Source: Phocaeicola_A sp036804505 (GTDB lineage: Bacteria; Bacteroidota; Bacteroidia; Bacteroidales; Bacteroidaceae). From it: a stretch of DNA of 64,000 nucleotides. This document shows, piece after piece, positions 52,989 through 63,428 of this stretch (positions are counted from its first letter, which is position 1; the number at the start of each line of letters is the position of its first letter). The stretch is taken from positions 1-64,000 of the forward strand of contig DAIRSI010000019.1 of the NCBI GenBank assembly GCA_036804505.1, written 5' to 3'. Both the position numbers and the translations under genes were made by a program. The notes beneath the pieces were generated by a model, which was not told the origin of the DNA, did not search any database, and was given only the letters and a program-made list of their open reading frames with translations.

Positions 52989-55900
52989 ATGAAAAAGAGA
53001 TCTATGCTATTACTGATTTTCCTTTTTATAGGAATCAGTTTATCCTTAGCTCAAGTGAAGGTGACGGGAACAGTCACTTCTTCAGAGGACAAGCAACCAA
53101 TTGTCGGTGCTTCTGTATTAGCGAAAGGAACAACAGTGGGAACCATTACAGATATGGATGGTAAATTTGTCTTGCCGAATGTTCCTGAATCGGCAAAAAC
53201 TCTAGTTATTTCTTACATTGGTATGAAGACGAAAGAAGTCGGTATTCAATCCAATTTAAAGATTATCTTGGATCCGGACACGAAGGTCCTGGATGAAATT
53301 GTGGTTACAGCCATGGGTATGAAGAGAAGTGAAAAGACTTTGGGCTATGCTGCAACAACCGTGAAAGCCGAAAACCTGGACTTGGCGAAATCCGGCTCTG
53401 TGATGGGGGGATTGTCCGGTAAAGTTGCCGGTGTGCAGATTACTGCTGCAGGTGATGCCGGTTCTTCCCAAAAAGTCTTGATTCGCGGTATTTCATCACT
53501 CAACAGCAATGCGCCGCTTTATATTGTGGATGGTGTGCCTATCAACAATTCGCGTAGCGGTAACAATGATGCCGACTTTGGAAATGCTGCCAATGACATT
53601 AACTCTGAGGATGTGGAATCTGTCACGGTGTTGAAAGGTGCTTCTGCAACCGCACTCTACGGCTCTCGGGCATCAAACGGCGTTATCATGATTACTACAA
53701 AGAAAGCCGGAGTAGAAAAGCTTTCCGTTACTTATGACGGTTCTTTCTTTGCTTCGAATGTGCTGCGTGTCATGCAGACACAAAATCTTTATGGACAAGG
53801 ATGGGGATCATGGGATCGTCATGAAAACGGTTCATGGGGTTCGCGTTTGGACGGCACTATTCATGAGTGGGGAGCCGACGGGAAATATTTGAGTACCGGA
53901 GAGGCAATGACCAAGCCCTATTCATACGTGAAGCATAACTTGCGTGACTTCTATCAAACAGGTTTGGAAATGAACAATAACCTTACTTTGCGTTATGGTA
54001 CTGAGAAACTTGGAATCGTGGCTTCTTACGGTAACTTGAAGTCAAACGGAATTATGCCCAACAATACCGATAAATATTCACGTAATACTTTCTCGTTAAG
54101 AGGATATGCTAAAATAGACAAGTTCTCGTTTGATATGTCTATGAATTATGTCCGTAAAGACATTCGCAGACCGGAACAAATGTATCAGGAACTTTTGCAG
54201 CACGGTGTCGATGTAGGGTTTAAACAAATGAAGGATTATAATGACGAGCGTTATAATTTTGCAAATTATTATACATGGTATGCCAATAATCCCTATTGGA
54301 TGCTTGATAATTATTATTACACTTATCAAGATGACCGAGTATATGGTAAAATGGAAGGTTCATATGATATAATGAAGGGACTGAAAGCTACGGTACGCGT
54401 AGGAGGGGATTTTTCCAACTCCAGACAGGAAAATATGGAAGCCAAGGAAAATATAGTTCCTGGAACTTATGCTTTCGAAGGAGGTAAAGCACCTGAAAAA
54501 GGAAAATATTCCAGATATGCTTATAATCGTGGAGAAATAGATGCAACGGCTTTGTTGAACGGAGATTATAAGTTAGGAGAAGACTTTTCTTTGAATGCTA
54601 CTGCCGGATGGAACCTTAATCAGCGTACATACCAATATACCGGTGGTTATGTGGAAGGTCTTGATATACCGGGTTGGTATAATTTGAAGAATACCACTTC
54701 ATCGGCTATTTCCGACCAATACAACTCAAAACGCAGACTGATCGGTGCTTTCGGACAGGCTGAACTGGGATTCAAGAATTATCTGTTTCTGAATCTTTCT
54801 GCTCGTAATGACTGGTCTTCCACTTTGCCGAAGGGAAAGAACAGCTATTTCTATGGCGGTGCAAATATATCCATGATTGTCACTGAGTTACTTCCTTCAC
54901 TCAAAGAAAACAATATTGATTTTCTTAAAGTGCGCGCTGCAGTGGGACAAACCGGTAGTGATGCCGATGTATTCAAAACAGTGGGATGGTACAATCCGGT
55001 TGGTCAGGCATATCAGACATACAATTATACAAACCTTCCATTGAACGGGGTATCCGGACTTACTGAAAATACGACCAAGCCTTCTACAGACTTGCGTCCT
55101 GAAATGACTACCGAATATGAATTCGGAGTAAGCGGCAACTTCTTTAAAAATCGTTTGTCCATTGACTTTGCTTATTATAACAAGAATACCAAAGATCAGA
55201 TTATATCTGCAAACTTGGGCCCGGAAACCGGCTATATGTTCCAAACAAAGAATGTAGGTAAAATTCAAAACAAAGGTATTGAGTTAGCTGTTGGAGTAAC
55301 ACCTGTACGTACAAAAGACTGGGATTGGAATGTGGGTATCACTTACACCATGAACAGAAGTAAAGTCAAGGAATTATGGGAAGGGTTGACTTCTTATACC
55401 TATACAAACTGGCGTGGAGTTCAATATGTGTTGGAGATTGGAAAGGCTATAGGACAATTCTATACACCGGATGTTAAAACCGTAACTGATAAGAACAGTC
55501 CGTATTATGGCTATAGTATTGTTAATAACAATGGATTCTTGCAGGCAGCGAGCACATCATCCAGTAAAGGAACTTCAGAAGCCAAATTCCTGATGGGTTT
55601 CAATACAACCTTGAAATATAAGAATTTCACTTTTTCTGCAGCTGCTGATTGGAGATTTGGCGGAGTAATGGTTTCCAATACATCTTATATCACTCATTTT
55701 GACGGAAACTCTACGGAGACTCTCTTCAATGAACGTTATTCTTTCATTTATCCACATTCTGTAAAGACACTCTCTGATGGATCTTTCGTGGAAAACAACA
55801 TCATGGTGAAGTCTAGTCAAATGAACTATGCACAAGGAAATTATTCTTACAATCCGTTAATCAGAGATGCATTTCTTGTTTCGAAAAGCTACTTCAAATT

Positions 55901-56138
55901 GCGTGAATTGGCTTTGTATTATAATTTCCCGCAATCCATATTATCGCATATAGGATTCATTCAGAATGCAACACTTGGCATTGTAGGGCGCAATCTATTG
56001 CTCTTTACTCCTAGAAAGAATAACTATATCGATCCGGAAACAACCAATTTGGGTAATGATTTGTTGTCCGAATTTGGAGAAACCACAGGAACAAGTTCTA
56101 CACGTAACTTCGGTGTCAACGTGAAAGTGGTATTTTGA
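52989..56138 (+). CDS. SusC-like TonB-dependent transporter (orphan system 1)
   Basis: A 1049-residue outer-membrane transporter. The signal ends near SLAQ (about 22). The CarboxypepD_reg-like domain (about 24-100), a TonB-box region (LDEIVVTAMG), the plug (about 115-235, with PLYIVDGVP and ATALYGSRASNGVIMITTK) and the barrel ending NFGVNVKVVF are all present. The first 105 residues closely resemble the SusC at 58697, after which the two diverge. The partner SusD is 24 bases downstream. No enzyme, sigma/anti-sigma or HTCS gene adjoins, so the ligand is unknown. Confidence 0.94.
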   Translation: MKKRSMLLLIFLFIGISLSLAQVKVTGTVTSSEDKQPIVGASVLAKGTTVGTITDMDGKFVLPNVPESAKTLVISYIGMKTKEVGIQSNLKIILDPDTKVLDEIVVTAMGMKRSEKTLGYAATTVKAENLDLAKSGSVMGGLSGKVAGVQITAAGDAGSSQKVLIRGISSLNSNAPLYIVDGVPINNSRSGNNDADFGNAANDINSEDVESVTVLKGASATALYGSRASNGVIMITTKKAGVEKLSVTYDGSFFASNVLRVMQTQNLYGQGWGSWDRHENGSWGSRLDGTIHEWGADGKYLSTGEAMTKPYSYVKHNLRDFYQTGLEMNNNLTLRYGTEKLGIVASYGNLKSNGIMPNNTDKYSRNTFSLRGYAKIDKFSFDMSMNYVRKDIRRPEQMYQELLQHGVDVGFKQMKDYNDERYNFANYYTWYANNPYWMLDNYYYTYQDDRVYGKMEGSYDIMKGLKATVRVGGDFSNSRQENMEAKENIVPGTYAFEGGKAPEKGKYSRYAYNRGEIDATALLNGDYKLGEDFSLNATAGWNLNQRTYQYTGGYVEGLDIPGWYNLKNTTSSAISDQYNSKRRLIGAFGQAELGFKNYLFLNLSARNDWSSTLPKGKNSYFYGGANISMIVTELLPSLKENNIDFLKVRAAVGQTGSDADVFKTVGWYNPVGQAYQTYNYTNLPLNGVSGLTENTTKPSTDLRPEMTTEYEFGVSGNFFKNRLSIDFAYYNKNTKDQIISANLGPETGYMFQTKNVGKIQNKGIELAVGVTPVRTKDWDWNVGITYTMNRSKVKELWEGLTSYTYTNWRGVQYVLEIGKAIGQFYTPDVKTVTDKNSPYYGYSIVNNNGFLQAASTSSSKGTSEAKFLMGFNTTLKYKNFTFSAAADWRFGGVMVSNTSYITHFDGNSTETLFNERYSFIYPHSVKTLSDGSFVENNIMVKSSQMNYAQGNYSYNPLIRDAFLVSKSYFKLRELALYYNFPQSILSHIGFIQNATLGIVGRNLLLFTPRKNNYIDPETTNLGNDLLSEFGETTGTSSTRNFGVNVKVVF

Positions 56139-56162
56139 TAACATATAAACCAAAACGATACA

Positions 56163-57710
56163 ATGATGAAAATAAGATATATATTTATAGGTGTGTTGGC
56201 AACCTTCCTAGGAAGTGTTTCGCTAACTTCTTGTGGAGATTATTTGGATGTGAATGACAATACCAATTATCCCACAAGTGCAACGATGTCTACCTTACTG
56301 CCTTCTGTTTGTGCAACAACTATTGCGCAGTTCGGCATACAAGGAACTTTAACGGGCAATATGTGGATACAGTTTGCTACTCAGGGAAATACGACTAACC
56401 AATATAATACGTTATGTAATTATACAATTCTTGATACAGATGGTTATACCCGCAGTGTTTGGCGTAATGCTTATTCCAATACTCTGCAAGATAATAAGAC
56501 TTTGATAGATATGTCCGAAGCGAAGAAGGCTTGGAACTATTGGATGGTTGGAAAAATCCTGATGGCATATAATTTCCACATGTTGACAGATTTATACGGT
56601 GATATCCCATTCTCTCAGGCTTTACAGTCCGATCAGTATCCAAATCCGACGTTCGATGACAGTAAGACAGTTGTTTACCCGGGAATCATAAAAATGCTGG
56701 ACGAAGCAATTGCCAAGTCAGGTGATGCTACCGCAGCTGTTGTGGCAAATCCGATGTCGAAGGTTGATTTGTTTTGTAGCGGAGATCTTACCAAATGGCT
56801 GGCTTTTGCAAAGAGTCTTAAGCTGAAAATGTATTTGAGAAATTTTGAAGCGAACAAATCCCAAATAGCTTCTCTTCTTTCCGGAGGAGGTCTGTTGGAA
56901 GATGACTTGAAGATTAATTCGTTTGAAGATGCAACAAATAAAGGGAATCCGTTATATGAGTTTAATATCCGTCAGCTGAACACGACAGAAAATATGCGTG
57001 CTTGTCATACTATGTTGGAGTATTTTCTTGCCAATGGCGATCATCGTTGCCAGGCTTTGTATGAAGTGATTGCTGATGCTCCAAAAAATGCAACTACAGA
57101 CGCGCAGAAATATGAAGGTATTCCTTGTGGAACCAAACCTGAAACTTCAGTTATTCCTTTGACTTCATCCTCTCGTGTAAAGCAGGCATACAGTGATCCC
57201 GTTTATTTAATGAATGCAGCAGAATGTGAGTTTATGATAGCAGAAGCCTATGCAAGACTAGGGGATATGACAAACGCAAAGACGTATTATGAAAAAGGAG
57301 TGAAAGCTGCTTTCAAACGTTATTCAATGGATTCCAATGCGACGGAACTGCTTGCAGGTAATTATGCATTTGATGCAAAGAATGCTTTGAAAAATATCAT
57401 GATTCAGAAATGGCTGTCGTATGCGGGCGCCAATTCCATGGACGGATGGTTTGACCGTTGCCGTACGGGTATTCCCGAATTGGCCGGAGGAATAACCGTT
57501 AGAGTAAGTGATGTCTACAATCAGAGGACATTGACTTCCGGATATGTCTTGGGAACATTGGTAGACCCAGGTTCAAATACTTTGTCAGAAAGAGAAACTC
57601 CTCGAAGACTGCCTCTTCCAACAGATGCAACTCTTTACAACTCAAATGCTAAAAGTTTTGTGAAAGCAATCAACGAGCCTCTATGGTGGCAGGTAGCAGC
57701 AAAAAAATAA
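56163..57710 (+). CDS. SusD/RagB-like lipoprotein (orphan system 1)
   Basis: A 515-residue surface lipoprotein; the lipobox LTSC puts the lipid on Cys24. It belongs to the shorter SusD-like group: NMWIQFATQGNTTNQYN near the N-terminus, FHMLTDLYGDIPFSQAL in the TPR region and YLMNAAECEFMIAEAYARLGD later. It starts 24 bases after susC and is followed after 30 bases by a small lipoprotein gene. The ligand is unknown. Members of this group are often not tied to polysaccharides, so a peptide or glycoconjugate cannot be excluded. Confidence 0.92.
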   Translation: MMKIRYIFIGVLATFLGSVSLTSCGDYLDVNDNTNYPTSATMSTLLPSVCATTIAQFGIQGTLTGNMWIQFATQGNTTNQYNTLCNYTILDTDGYTRSVWRNAYSNTLQDNKTLIDMSEAKKAWNYWMVGKILMAYNFHMLTDLYGDIPFSQALQSDQYPNPTFDDSKTVVYPGIIKMLDEAIAKSGDATAAVVANPMSKVDLFCSGDLTKWLAFAKSLKLKMYLRNFEANKSQIASLLSGGGLLEDDLKINSFEDATNKGNPLYEFNIRQLNTTENMRACHTMLEYFLANGDHRCQALYEVIADAPKNATTDAQKYEGIPCGTKPETSVIPLTSSSRVKQAYSDPVYLMNAAECEFMIAEAYARLGDMTNAKTYYEKGVKAAFKRYSMDSNATELLAGNYAFDAKNALKNIMIQKWLSYAGANSMDGWFDRCRTGIPELAGGITVRVSDVYNQRTLTSGYVLGTLVDPGSNTLSERETPRRLPLPTDATLYNSNAKSFVKAINEPLWWQVAAKK

Positions 57711-57740
57711 GCGGAGAATAACATTTAAAATGATAAAAAT

Positions 57741-58250
57741 ATGAAATCAATTAAATATATACTTTTGACACTTCTGACAGTGTTTATGGCTTCCTGCAAC
57801 TCGGAAGACAACAATTATGAGATAGCATATACCAAAACCTGGCCTCTGGACGGTCAGTACAAGGTGACCGTTACGGATGCGACCGGTGCAGTTGTTAAAT
57901 CAGGACTGTTTTGCTATATTTCGAATACGGTCGATGATGTGAACAACAAAATATGGCTGAGAATAGGTAATTACAATCAGGCGGCCAAAGATGCATTCGG
58001 CATAAACGGCAAATTGGATTGTGATGTGGCTGCTTTGACTTTTTCCGGACAGACACAGAATCTATCGGGCAATGTGGCAACATCAACTGAAACTTTCTCC
58101 GTAACGAGTGGCTCTATAGTTCTTAAGGGGGCGAAAGCTCCATCGGGAACTGTATGTGATAAAATCAGTTTCACATTTACAAGGACTAATTTCCCCGGGA
58201 AAACATATAAAGTTGAAGGTTATCGCTATACAGGATGGCCTGAAGACTAA
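57741..58250 (+). CDS. Small lipid-binding-domain lipoprotein
   Basis: A 169-residue lipoprotein with lipobox FMASC (Cys19). The rest is beta-rich, with GQYKVTVTDATG, NKIWLRIGNYN and TFTRTNFPGKTYKVEGYRYTGWPED. This resembles the Lipid_bd (BF2867-like) family that frequently follows SusCD pairs. The proposed lipid-binding role comes from family naming and is weakly supported. It is the third gene of the operon, 30 bases after susD, and a terminator follows 60-100 bases later. Confidence 0.7.
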   Translation: MKSIKYILLTLLTVFMASCNSEDNNYEIAYTKTWPLDGQYKVTVTDATGAVVKSGLFCYISNTVDDVNNKIWLRIGNYNQAAKDAFGINGKLDCDVAALTFSGQTQNLSGNVATSTETFSVTSGSIVLKGAKAPSGTVCDKISFTFTRTNFPGKTYKVEGYRYTGWPED

Positions 58251-58318
58251 GTATTAAACCAAATAGGCAATTTATTAAACAAAAAGTTGCTTTAAAATTC
58301 TCTCTCTCTCTTTCCTAT

Positions 58319-58359
58319 TGGGCTGCGTCAAGATATTTATACTTGGCGCGGCTCTTTTT
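58319..58359 (+). terminator. Terminator of orphan susCD operon 1
   Basis: GGGCTGCGTCAAG and CTTGGCGCGGCTC form a GC-rich stem around an AT-rich loop, followed by TTTTT. Confidence 0.75.
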
Positions 58360-58567
58360 GATTTTAAAAAGGCCTCTCTTACAAATTTCCGTTTTTTTGT
58401 ATAAATATTGGACTATTTGTTGTCTTATCAACTATATTTGTTTTAAACATTAATGATTTGTTCTAATTTATATATCTAAGGCTTAATATAGTATAATTTG
58501 TTTAATCCATTTCAATTGCGGATTTTTATAAGAAATATAAAAAAAACAAAACAAAAAATGGGAATTT

Positions 58568-58599
58568 TTTGTATTTTATCTCAAAACAATTTATATTTA
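58568..58599 (+). promoter_or_regulatory. Promoter of the second orphan susCD operon
   Basis: TTTG (58568-58571), a 20-base spacer and TATATTTA (58592-58599, one mismatch to TAnnTTTG). The 5' UTR would be about 90 bases. Confidence 0.4.
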
Positions 58600-58696
58600 C
58601 AGACGTTTTATGCTAATGTTTTAATTGCACGAGAATATTTTTTAAAAACATTAAATAAAAGAAACCGAATTATTTAACAAAAAAAAAGAGAGAGTT

Positions 58697-61600
58697 ATGA
58701 AAAAAAGTTTAATGCTGTTATTGTCTTTCCTTTTTATCGGAATAGGTTTGGCGATGGCTCAGAAAAGAGTGACAGGTACTGTTATCTCTGCTGAAGACAA
58801 TGAGCCTGTAGTGGGTGCATCAGTATTGGTAAAGGGAACTACTGTTGGTACGGTTACCGATATCGATGGAAGGTTTGAGTTACCCAATATTCCCAGTTCT
58901 GCCAAAACTTTGGTTATTTCTTATATAGGAATGAAAACCCAAGAATTGGCTATCAAGTCACCTTTGAAAGTTGTGTTGGAACCGGATGCGCAAACTTTGG
59001 ATGATGTGATTGTGGTAGCTTATGGTACACAGAAAAAATCATCATTTACGGGAGCCGCATCTACAGTGGGTGCACAGACTCTTGAAAAACGAGTTATCTC
59101 CAATGCAACTGCAGCTCTTGAAGGAAATGCTTCAGGAGTTCAAGTTACTGCAGCCGGTGGCCAGCCTGGTGAATCAGCAGCGGTACGTATTCGTGGTTTT
59201 GGTTCAGTCAATGCTTCCAACGCACCTCTGTATGTTGTGGATGGAACGGTATATAACGGAAGTATATCCGATATTAATCCGGCTGATATCGAATCAATGA
59301 CTATTTTGAAGGATGCTGCCTCTACTTCTTTGTATGGATCAAGTGCAGGAAACGGAGTCATCTTGATTACTACCAAAAAAGGTAAAGGTAATAATGGAAC
59401 TGGTGTTAATTTGACCATCAACCAAGGTTGGTCAAAGAGAGCTTACGCCGATTATGCCCGGGTAAATGTTTGGCAATATTATCCTTTGCAGTGGCAAATG
59501 TTGAAGAATGCATATGTTTCCAGTGGAAAATACAGCGGTGATCAGGCTGCAACATTGGCATCCCAGAATATCGGTTCTACATTGAAATACAATCCTTTTA
59601 CGGGTGTAGCCGATACAGACATCGTTGGTACAGACGGTACGCTGAATGCAAGCGCAAATTCTTTGAAATGGGGAGATGACCTTGATTGGGAAAAAGCTGC
59701 CTATAAGACAAGCTTCCGTCAGGAATATAACTTGAGTTATAATACAAAGACAGAAAAAAGTGATACTTACGCTTCTGTTGGATATTTGAAAGATGACGGT
59801 TATATGTTGAGAACAGATTTCGAACGCTACACAGGCCGTTTGAACTATAACATTTATCCTACCACTTGGTTCAAAACCGGTTTGAATTTAGGATTAACCC
59901 GTACAATTTCCAATTATTCTACTTCAAGTTCGGCTAATTCATCATCATATAGCAACTTGACTCGTTACGTGCGTGTAATGGCACCTATTTATCCGGTTCA
60001 CAAGCATGATTTGTCTACCGGTGCTTATTTGGATGCAAATGACAAGCCGACAACTGATCCCAGCCAGTATGTATATGACTATCTGGGTACCCGTCTTGCC
60101 AATAACGGACGTGATGCTATTGCTGAAACTTTGATGAACAACCGTGAGTTGAATCGTAATTCTCAAAATGCCCATACTTATATGACGATTACTCCGTTGG
60201 AAGGTTTAAACCTGACAATGAACTATTCTTATGAGAATACCGATTATCGCGGTAAAGTGTACGAAAACCCATTGGTTGGTGATGGTACTGCCGGTCCGGG
60301 CCGTTTGAATCAGACTTCTACCCGTGGTACAACTCAGACTTTGAATGAATTGCTTACATATACCAAAAAGGTAGGGAATCATACATTTGACGCATTGCTT
60401 GGTCATGAGAACTTCAGATACAAATATGAATATCTTTATGGTATGAAGACTCAGGAAACAGTGTCCGGTTTGTATGAGTTCGGTAATTTTGTAACAATCA
60501 GTGAATTGAATTCATATACTGACAATTACAGAAAAGAGGGTTATTTTGGACGTATCAACTATGATTATTTAGGCAAGTATTACGCATCTGTATCTTATCG
60601 TCATGACGGTTCTTCACGTTTCTCTAAAGATAACCGTTGGGGTGATTTCTGGTCTTTCGGTGCAAGCTGGAGAATTAGTGAAGAGAATTTCATGAAGCAA
60701 TACGAATGGGTTAACAACTTAAAGTTGCGTGCTTCCTATGGTGAAACAGGTAATGATGCCATTCTTGATTCTGATGGGTATGACAGCTATTATCCTTATC
60801 AGACATTGTATGGATTGGGATATAACAGTAGCACAGAAGCCGGAGCTTATTTCAAGACGATCGCTAATTCCAATTTGAAATGGGAAACTCAGGTATCAAC
60901 AGACATTGCCCTTGAATTCAGTTTGTTCAACAGACTTTCCGGAAGTATTGAATTCTTCAAGAAGGATTCTAAGGATTTGCTTTTTGATGTATCACAGCCT
61001 ATTTCATCAGGTGTTTCTTCAATCGTGCAGAATATTGGTAAAGTAAGCAATAAGGGTGTTGAAATAGAGTTGAACTATGATCTGATTAAACAGAAAGACT
61101 GGAGAGCTTCTATAGGTGCGAATGCCACTTTCATTAAAAATAAGATTGTCAACTTGCCGGAGAACATGAAAGAAAATGGTTATGTAAGTGGAACAAAGAA
61201 ATGGATGGAAGGCAAATCCATTTATCAGTTCTGGTTGCGTCAGTGGTATGGAGTGAATCCTGCCAACGGAGACGGATTGTACGTTTTCGATTCTGAGAAG
61301 TATAATGAAGCAGCCGGTAATATGACTACAGCAGTTCAAAATTCAATAGTGGAGATTGACGGCAAGACTCTGACAAATTCTTATGCTTATGCAAAATATG
61401 ATTTCAGTGGAAAGTCTATTCCTACCATGTATGGCGGTTTTAATGTGAAAGTAGGTTACAAGGCATTTGATTTATCTGCTACATTCTCTTATCAGTTAGG
61501 TGGTAAAGTTCTTGATACCAACTACAGCAGTTTGATGGATATGGCCAACTTTGGTTATGCTATGAGTACAGATGTATTGAAGGCATGGCAAAAAGAAGGT

Positions 61601-61909
61601 GAAAAGACCGATGTTCCTCGTTTGGATAATAACTCTACTCATACCACAAACGTCAGTGCAACTTCAACTCGTTTCTTGATCAGTTCAAACTATTTGAATC
61701 TTCGTTCAATCAACTTAGGCTATGAGTTCCCGAAAGATCTTCTTGCCAAGGTGATGTTGAAGAGCGCTCGTTTGAACTTGACAGCAGAAAACCTGTTCAT
61801 GTTGAAAAAACGTCAGGGCTTGAACCCAATGTCAAACTATTCGGGTATTACTTATAACGAATATATGCCTACTCGTAATTTTACTATAGGTTTAAATGTT
61901 TCATTCTAA
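58697..61909 (+). CDS. SusC-like TonB-dependent transporter (orphan system 2)
   Basis: A 1070-residue outer-membrane transporter. The signal ends near AMAQ (about 22), followed by a CarboxypepD_reg-like domain (about 24-100), TonB-box-like DDVIVVAYG, the plug (PLYVVDGT; STSLYGSSAGNGVILITTKKG) and a barrel ending FTIGLNVSF. The SYRHDGSSRFSKDNRWG segment is a usual SusC barrel motif. Its N-terminal 105 residues match those of the SusC at 52989, and the translation leaders are also alike (AGAGAG just before ATG). The ligand is unknown. The partner SusD starts 14 bases after. Confidence 0.94.
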   Translation: MKKSLMLLLSFLFIGIGLAMAQKRVTGTVISAEDNEPVVGASVLVKGTTVGTVTDIDGRFELPNIPSSAKTLVISYIGMKTQELAIKSPLKVVLEPDAQTLDDVIVVAYGTQKKSSFTGAASTVGAQTLEKRVISNATAALEGNASGVQVTAAGGQPGESAAVRIRGFGSVNASNAPLYVVDGTVYNGSISDINPADIESMTILKDAASTSLYGSSAGNGVILITTKKGKGNNGTGVNLTINQGWSKRAYADYARVNVWQYYPLQWQMLKNAYVSSGKYSGDQAATLASQNIGSTLKYNPFTGVADTDIVGTDGTLNASANSLKWGDDLDWEKAAYKTSFRQEYNLSYNTKTEKSDTYASVGYLKDDGYMLRTDFERYTGRLNYNIYPTTWFKTGLNLGLTRTISNYSTSSSANSSSYSNLTRYVRVMAPIYPVHKHDLSTGAYLDANDKPTTDPSQYVYDYLGTRLANNGRDAIAETLMNNRELNRNSQNAHTYMTITPLEGLNLTMNYSYENTDYRGKVYENPLVGDGTAGPGRLNQTSTRGTTQTLNELLTYTKKVGNHTFDALLGHENFRYKYEYLYGMKTQETVSGLYEFGNFVTISELNSYTDNYRKEGYFGRINYDYLGKYYASVSYRHDGSSRFSKDNRWGDFWSFGASWRISEENFMKQYEWVNNLKLRASYGETGNDAILDSDGYDSYYPYQTLYGLGYNSSTEAGAYFKTIANSNLKWETQVSTDIALEFSLFNRLSGSIEFFKKDSKDLLFDVSQPISSGVSSIVQNIGKVSNKGVEIELNYDLIKQKDWRASIGANATFIKNKIVNLPENMKENGYVSGTKKWMEGKSIYQFWLRQWYGVNPANGDGLYVFDSEKYNEAAGNMTTAVQNSIVEIDGKTLTNSYAYAKYDFSGKSIPTMYGGFNVKVGYKAFDLSATFSYQLGGKVLDTNYSSLMDMANFGYAMSTDVLKAWQKEGEKTDVPRLDNNSTHTTNVSATSTRFLISSNYLNLRSINLGYEFPKDLLAKVMLKSARLNLTAENLFMLKKRQGLNPMSNYSGITYNEYMPTRNFTIGLNVSF

Positions 61910-61922
61910 AAATAAGGAAAAT

Positions 61923-63410
61923 ATGAAATATACTAAATATTTAGCTATTGGGGCAGTCGTTATAGGCTCGGTAGCAATTACTTCTTGTAAAGATGATTAT
62001 ATGGATACTGTACCTTCAAGTTCTATATCTGAAAATACCATTAATACATCTTTGAACAATTTATATTTGGCAATCAACGGTATCCATAGAGAAATGGTAT
62101 CTCAGGAATCCACCTACCAATGCTTGGGAGGCGCTCCTGGTATTAATATGTGTATGGATGTTGAAGCGGATGATATCAATTGGAAAACTAATACATGGAT
62201 GCAAGCTGCTTACTTGGGTTGGACTGCAAATATGAATAACCAAAGTGGATATAATTCAAATGTCTGGAGGCTTTATTATCAATGGATTTTGAATGCAAAT
62301 AAGATTCTTGAAGGTTTGGAGAAAGTTACAAACAATGATGCCAATCTTTATAATCTGGTAAAAGGTGAAGCTTTATGCTTCAGAGCATGGGCTCATTTCC
62401 AATTGGTTCAGACTTATGCCAAACGTTATGCAGCTGGTGGAAGCAATACACAGGACGGAGTGCCTTATCGGGTATCTTCAGCAGGAGGTGAATTGGCTCG
62501 TAGTTCTGTAGAAGAGGTATATTCCAAAATCAATGCTGATTTGACTGAGGCTTGCACGCTTCTGGATGGCCAGAAACCGGGTGTTACTCACTATAGCGAT
62601 ATGGTGGCATGGGGCTTGAAGGCACGTGTGGCGTTGGCTATGCAGGATTATACGAATGCTGCTCAATATGCTGCAAAAGCTATTACGATAGCAGAGGCCA
62701 ACGGATATAAATTGATGACAGGCACTCAGTTGAATTGCGGGTTTTCCAATATCACAACGGATACTAAAGAAGCTTTGTATGCAGCGGTTACCGCAAATGA
62801 TCAGACAGTCTATTTCTATTCTTTCTATGCATACATGTCTTGGAATTTCAATTCGTCTGCAGTCCGCCAAGGTGTAAAGTGTATCAATGCTGAAACCTAC
62901 AACACGATGTCTACTACAGACTTACGTCGTGCTTGGTGGGATCCGACGGGTAAAGCCGCAGTACCTGCAACGAATTATGCAAAGAATATTTATCAAAACC
63001 GTAAGTTTACTGCTCGTTCCACAGCTGATGCTGTCGGCGATGTTGCATTCATGCGTTTGGCAGAATTGTATCTGACTGAAGCTGAAGCTTTGGCTCGTGC
63101 AGGTAAGGCTGCAGATGCACAGACTGTATTTACCAAATTCCAGGTAACACGTGATCCTTCTTATGTTTCCAAAGGAAATACAGGGGATGCTTTGGTTACT
63201 GAGATTATGAACAGCCGTCGTGTTGAATTATGGGGTGAAGGTTTCCGTTTCTTTGATTTGAAACGTTTGAACGAACCTATCAAGAGAGGGTCCAACTTCA
63301 TCATTACATTCTGTTCATTCACAGAGAAGGCTGCCGGTACAGAAGGTTGGGTTTGGGAAATACCTAAGTCTGAAACCGATTACAACAGTCTTTGTACAAA
63401 GAATTATTAA
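61923..63410 (+). CDS. SusD/RagB-like lipoprotein (orphan system 2)
   Basis: A 495-residue surface lipoprotein; the lipobox AITSC puts the lipid on Cys22. RagB/SusD features are ALCFRAWAHFQLVQTYAKRY in the TPR half and a C-terminal LVTEIMNSRRVELWGEGFRFFDLKRLN. I use the ATG at 61923 (MKYTKYLAIG), 14 bases after susC; an in-frame ATG at 61896 lies inside susC and spoils the signal peptide. It has no neighbouring enzyme, so the ligand is unknown. Confidence 0.94.
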   Translation: MKYTKYLAIGAVVIGSVAITSCKDDYMDTVPSSSISENTINTSLNNLYLAINGIHREMVSQESTYQCLGGAPGINMCMDVEADDINWKTNTWMQAAYLGWTANMNNQSGYNSNVWRLYYQWILNANKILEGLEKVTNNDANLYNLVKGEALCFRAWAHFQLVQTYAKRYAAGGSNTQDGVPYRVSSAGGELARSSVEEVYSKINADLTEACTLLDGQKPGVTHYSDMVAWGLKARVALAMQDYTNAAQYAAKAITIAEANGYKLMTGTQLNCGFSNITTDTKEALYAAVTANDQTVYFYSFYAYMSWNFNSSAVRQGVKCINAETYNTMSTTDLRRAWWDPTGKAAVPATNYAKNIYQNRKFTARSTADAVGDVAFMRLAELYLTEAEALARAGKAADAQTVFTKFQVTRDPSYVSKGNTGDALVTEIMNSRRVELWGEGFRFFDLKRLNEPIKRGSNFIITFCSFTEKAAGTEGWVWEIPKSETDYNSLCTKNY

Positions 63411-63428
63411 TCGATTATACGATACTAT

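Larger units (their letters stand above)
58251..58696. other. AT-rich spacer between the two orphan susCD operons
   Basis: No gene. It contains a TC dinucleotide run (58300-58313), the terminator at 58319, and -7-like words TATATTTG (58433-58440) and TATATTTA (58592-58599). The latter has TTTG 20 bases upstream and is the better promoter candidate for the next susC. Confidence 0.5.

Noticed and set aside
58300..58313. TC dinucleotide run as a phase-variable tract
   Set aside because: It is short, imperfect and lies after the lipoprotein gene before a terminator, where slippage would not switch a gene.
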